Source: Thiomargarita sp. (GTDB lineage Bacteria; Pseudomonadota; Gammaproteobacteria; Beggiatoales; Beggiatoaceae). Taken from it: DNA of 5,335 nucleotides. Below, piece after piece: positions 5,131 to 5,335 of the stretch. Positions within the stretch are counted from its first letter, which is position 1; every line of letters starts with the position of its first letter. The notes beneath the pieces are model-generated. The model did no database searches and had not been told where the DNA came from. It worked only from the letters and a program-made list of their open reading frames with translations. The DNA is taken from NCBI GenBank assembly GCA_030618965.1, contig JAUXCJ010000127.1:1-5335 (forward strand), in the 5' to 3' direction. Made by a program: the position numbers and the translations under genes.

Positions 5131-5335
5131 GTGATTAGACAACTCAGCATCCCATTTTTTTTATTGATGTTAATTTTATACATGGGAGTATATATCCCCG
5201 AACTGATTAGTTCCTATGGGATTAAATTATCCCATCAATCGCTAATTCGCATAAACTACCTATTTCAATGCAGCCTATGGTTATCGGCAGCTTGGCTTTT
5301 AGCCAGATTTCTTGTAGTTTTCATTTGGGAAGGCT
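5131..5335 (+). CDS. N-terminal part of an integral membrane protein, possibly a MscS-type mechanosensitive channel
   Basis: Sixty-eight codons are visible before the window ends, and the frame stays open. The protein starts at GTG 5131. It has a hydrophobic segment at about residues 7-22 (rich in Phe, Leu, Ile) and a second at about 48-65 ending in LLARFLVVFIWEG. Two or more transmembrane helices are therefore likely. The second helix, followed by an acidic residue and Gly, recalls the N-terminal helices of MscS-family channels, but no channel core or other diagnostic motif lies inside the window, so that suggestion is weak. The gene is divergent from the comF-like gene with a 41-bp gap, and the two may share a control region. 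Confidence 0.6.
   Translation, partial: MIRQLSIPFFLLMLILYMGVYIPELISSYGIKLSHQSLIRINYLFQCSLWLSAAWLLARFLVVFIWEG

Overview
The window is about 5.3 kb of AT-rich chromosomal DNA, probably from a Gram-negative gammaproteobacterium. A sulfur-oxidising Thiotrichales/Beggiatoa-type organism is a plausible guess, because caspase-like proteins and LysM lipoproteins are common there and both housekeeping genes look proteobacterial. That assignment is inference, since there is no rRNA or other taxonomic marker here.

Layout. On the left, the minus strand carries the first ~458 codons of a long-chain fatty acyl-CoA synthetase of the FAA1/FadD15 type; its C-terminus lies beyond base 1. After a 108-bp divergent intergenic region, three plus-strand genes run head to tail (1485-4412). 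They encode a lipoprotein with four LysM domains, a caspase-like (peptidase C14) lipoprotein with a coiled coil and two LysM domains, and a small lipoprotein with one LysM domain. Converging on this cluster is a minus-strand ComF/GntX-type phosphoribosyltransferase gene (4430-5089). Divergent from that, the last 205 bases hold the start of a plus-strand membrane protein, possibly a MscS-type channel.

The LysM/caspase cluster is the notable part. All three products have lipoprotein signal peptides and peptidoglycan-binding LysM modules, so they should be anchored in the outer membrane and face the cell wall. The middle one carries an apparently intact His/Cys caspase dyad (H123, C176), which predicts a cell-wall-tethered periplasmic caspase. 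The 3' part of the caspase gene is a copy of the 3' part of the gene before it, less an exact in-frame 81-codon segment. The copied unit runs through the stop codon into the spacer and ends in a small palindrome whose loop lies in opposite orientation in the two copies. The cluster therefore seems to have grown by tandem duplication and module swapping. A joint function for the three proteins (for example envelope-stress sensing or wall-linked proteolysis) is a hypothesis. The sequence shows only their shared localisation signals, shared domains and clustering.

No tRNA, rRNA, CRISPR array, transposase or insertion sequence was seen, and no stretch longer than 300 bases lacks a gene.
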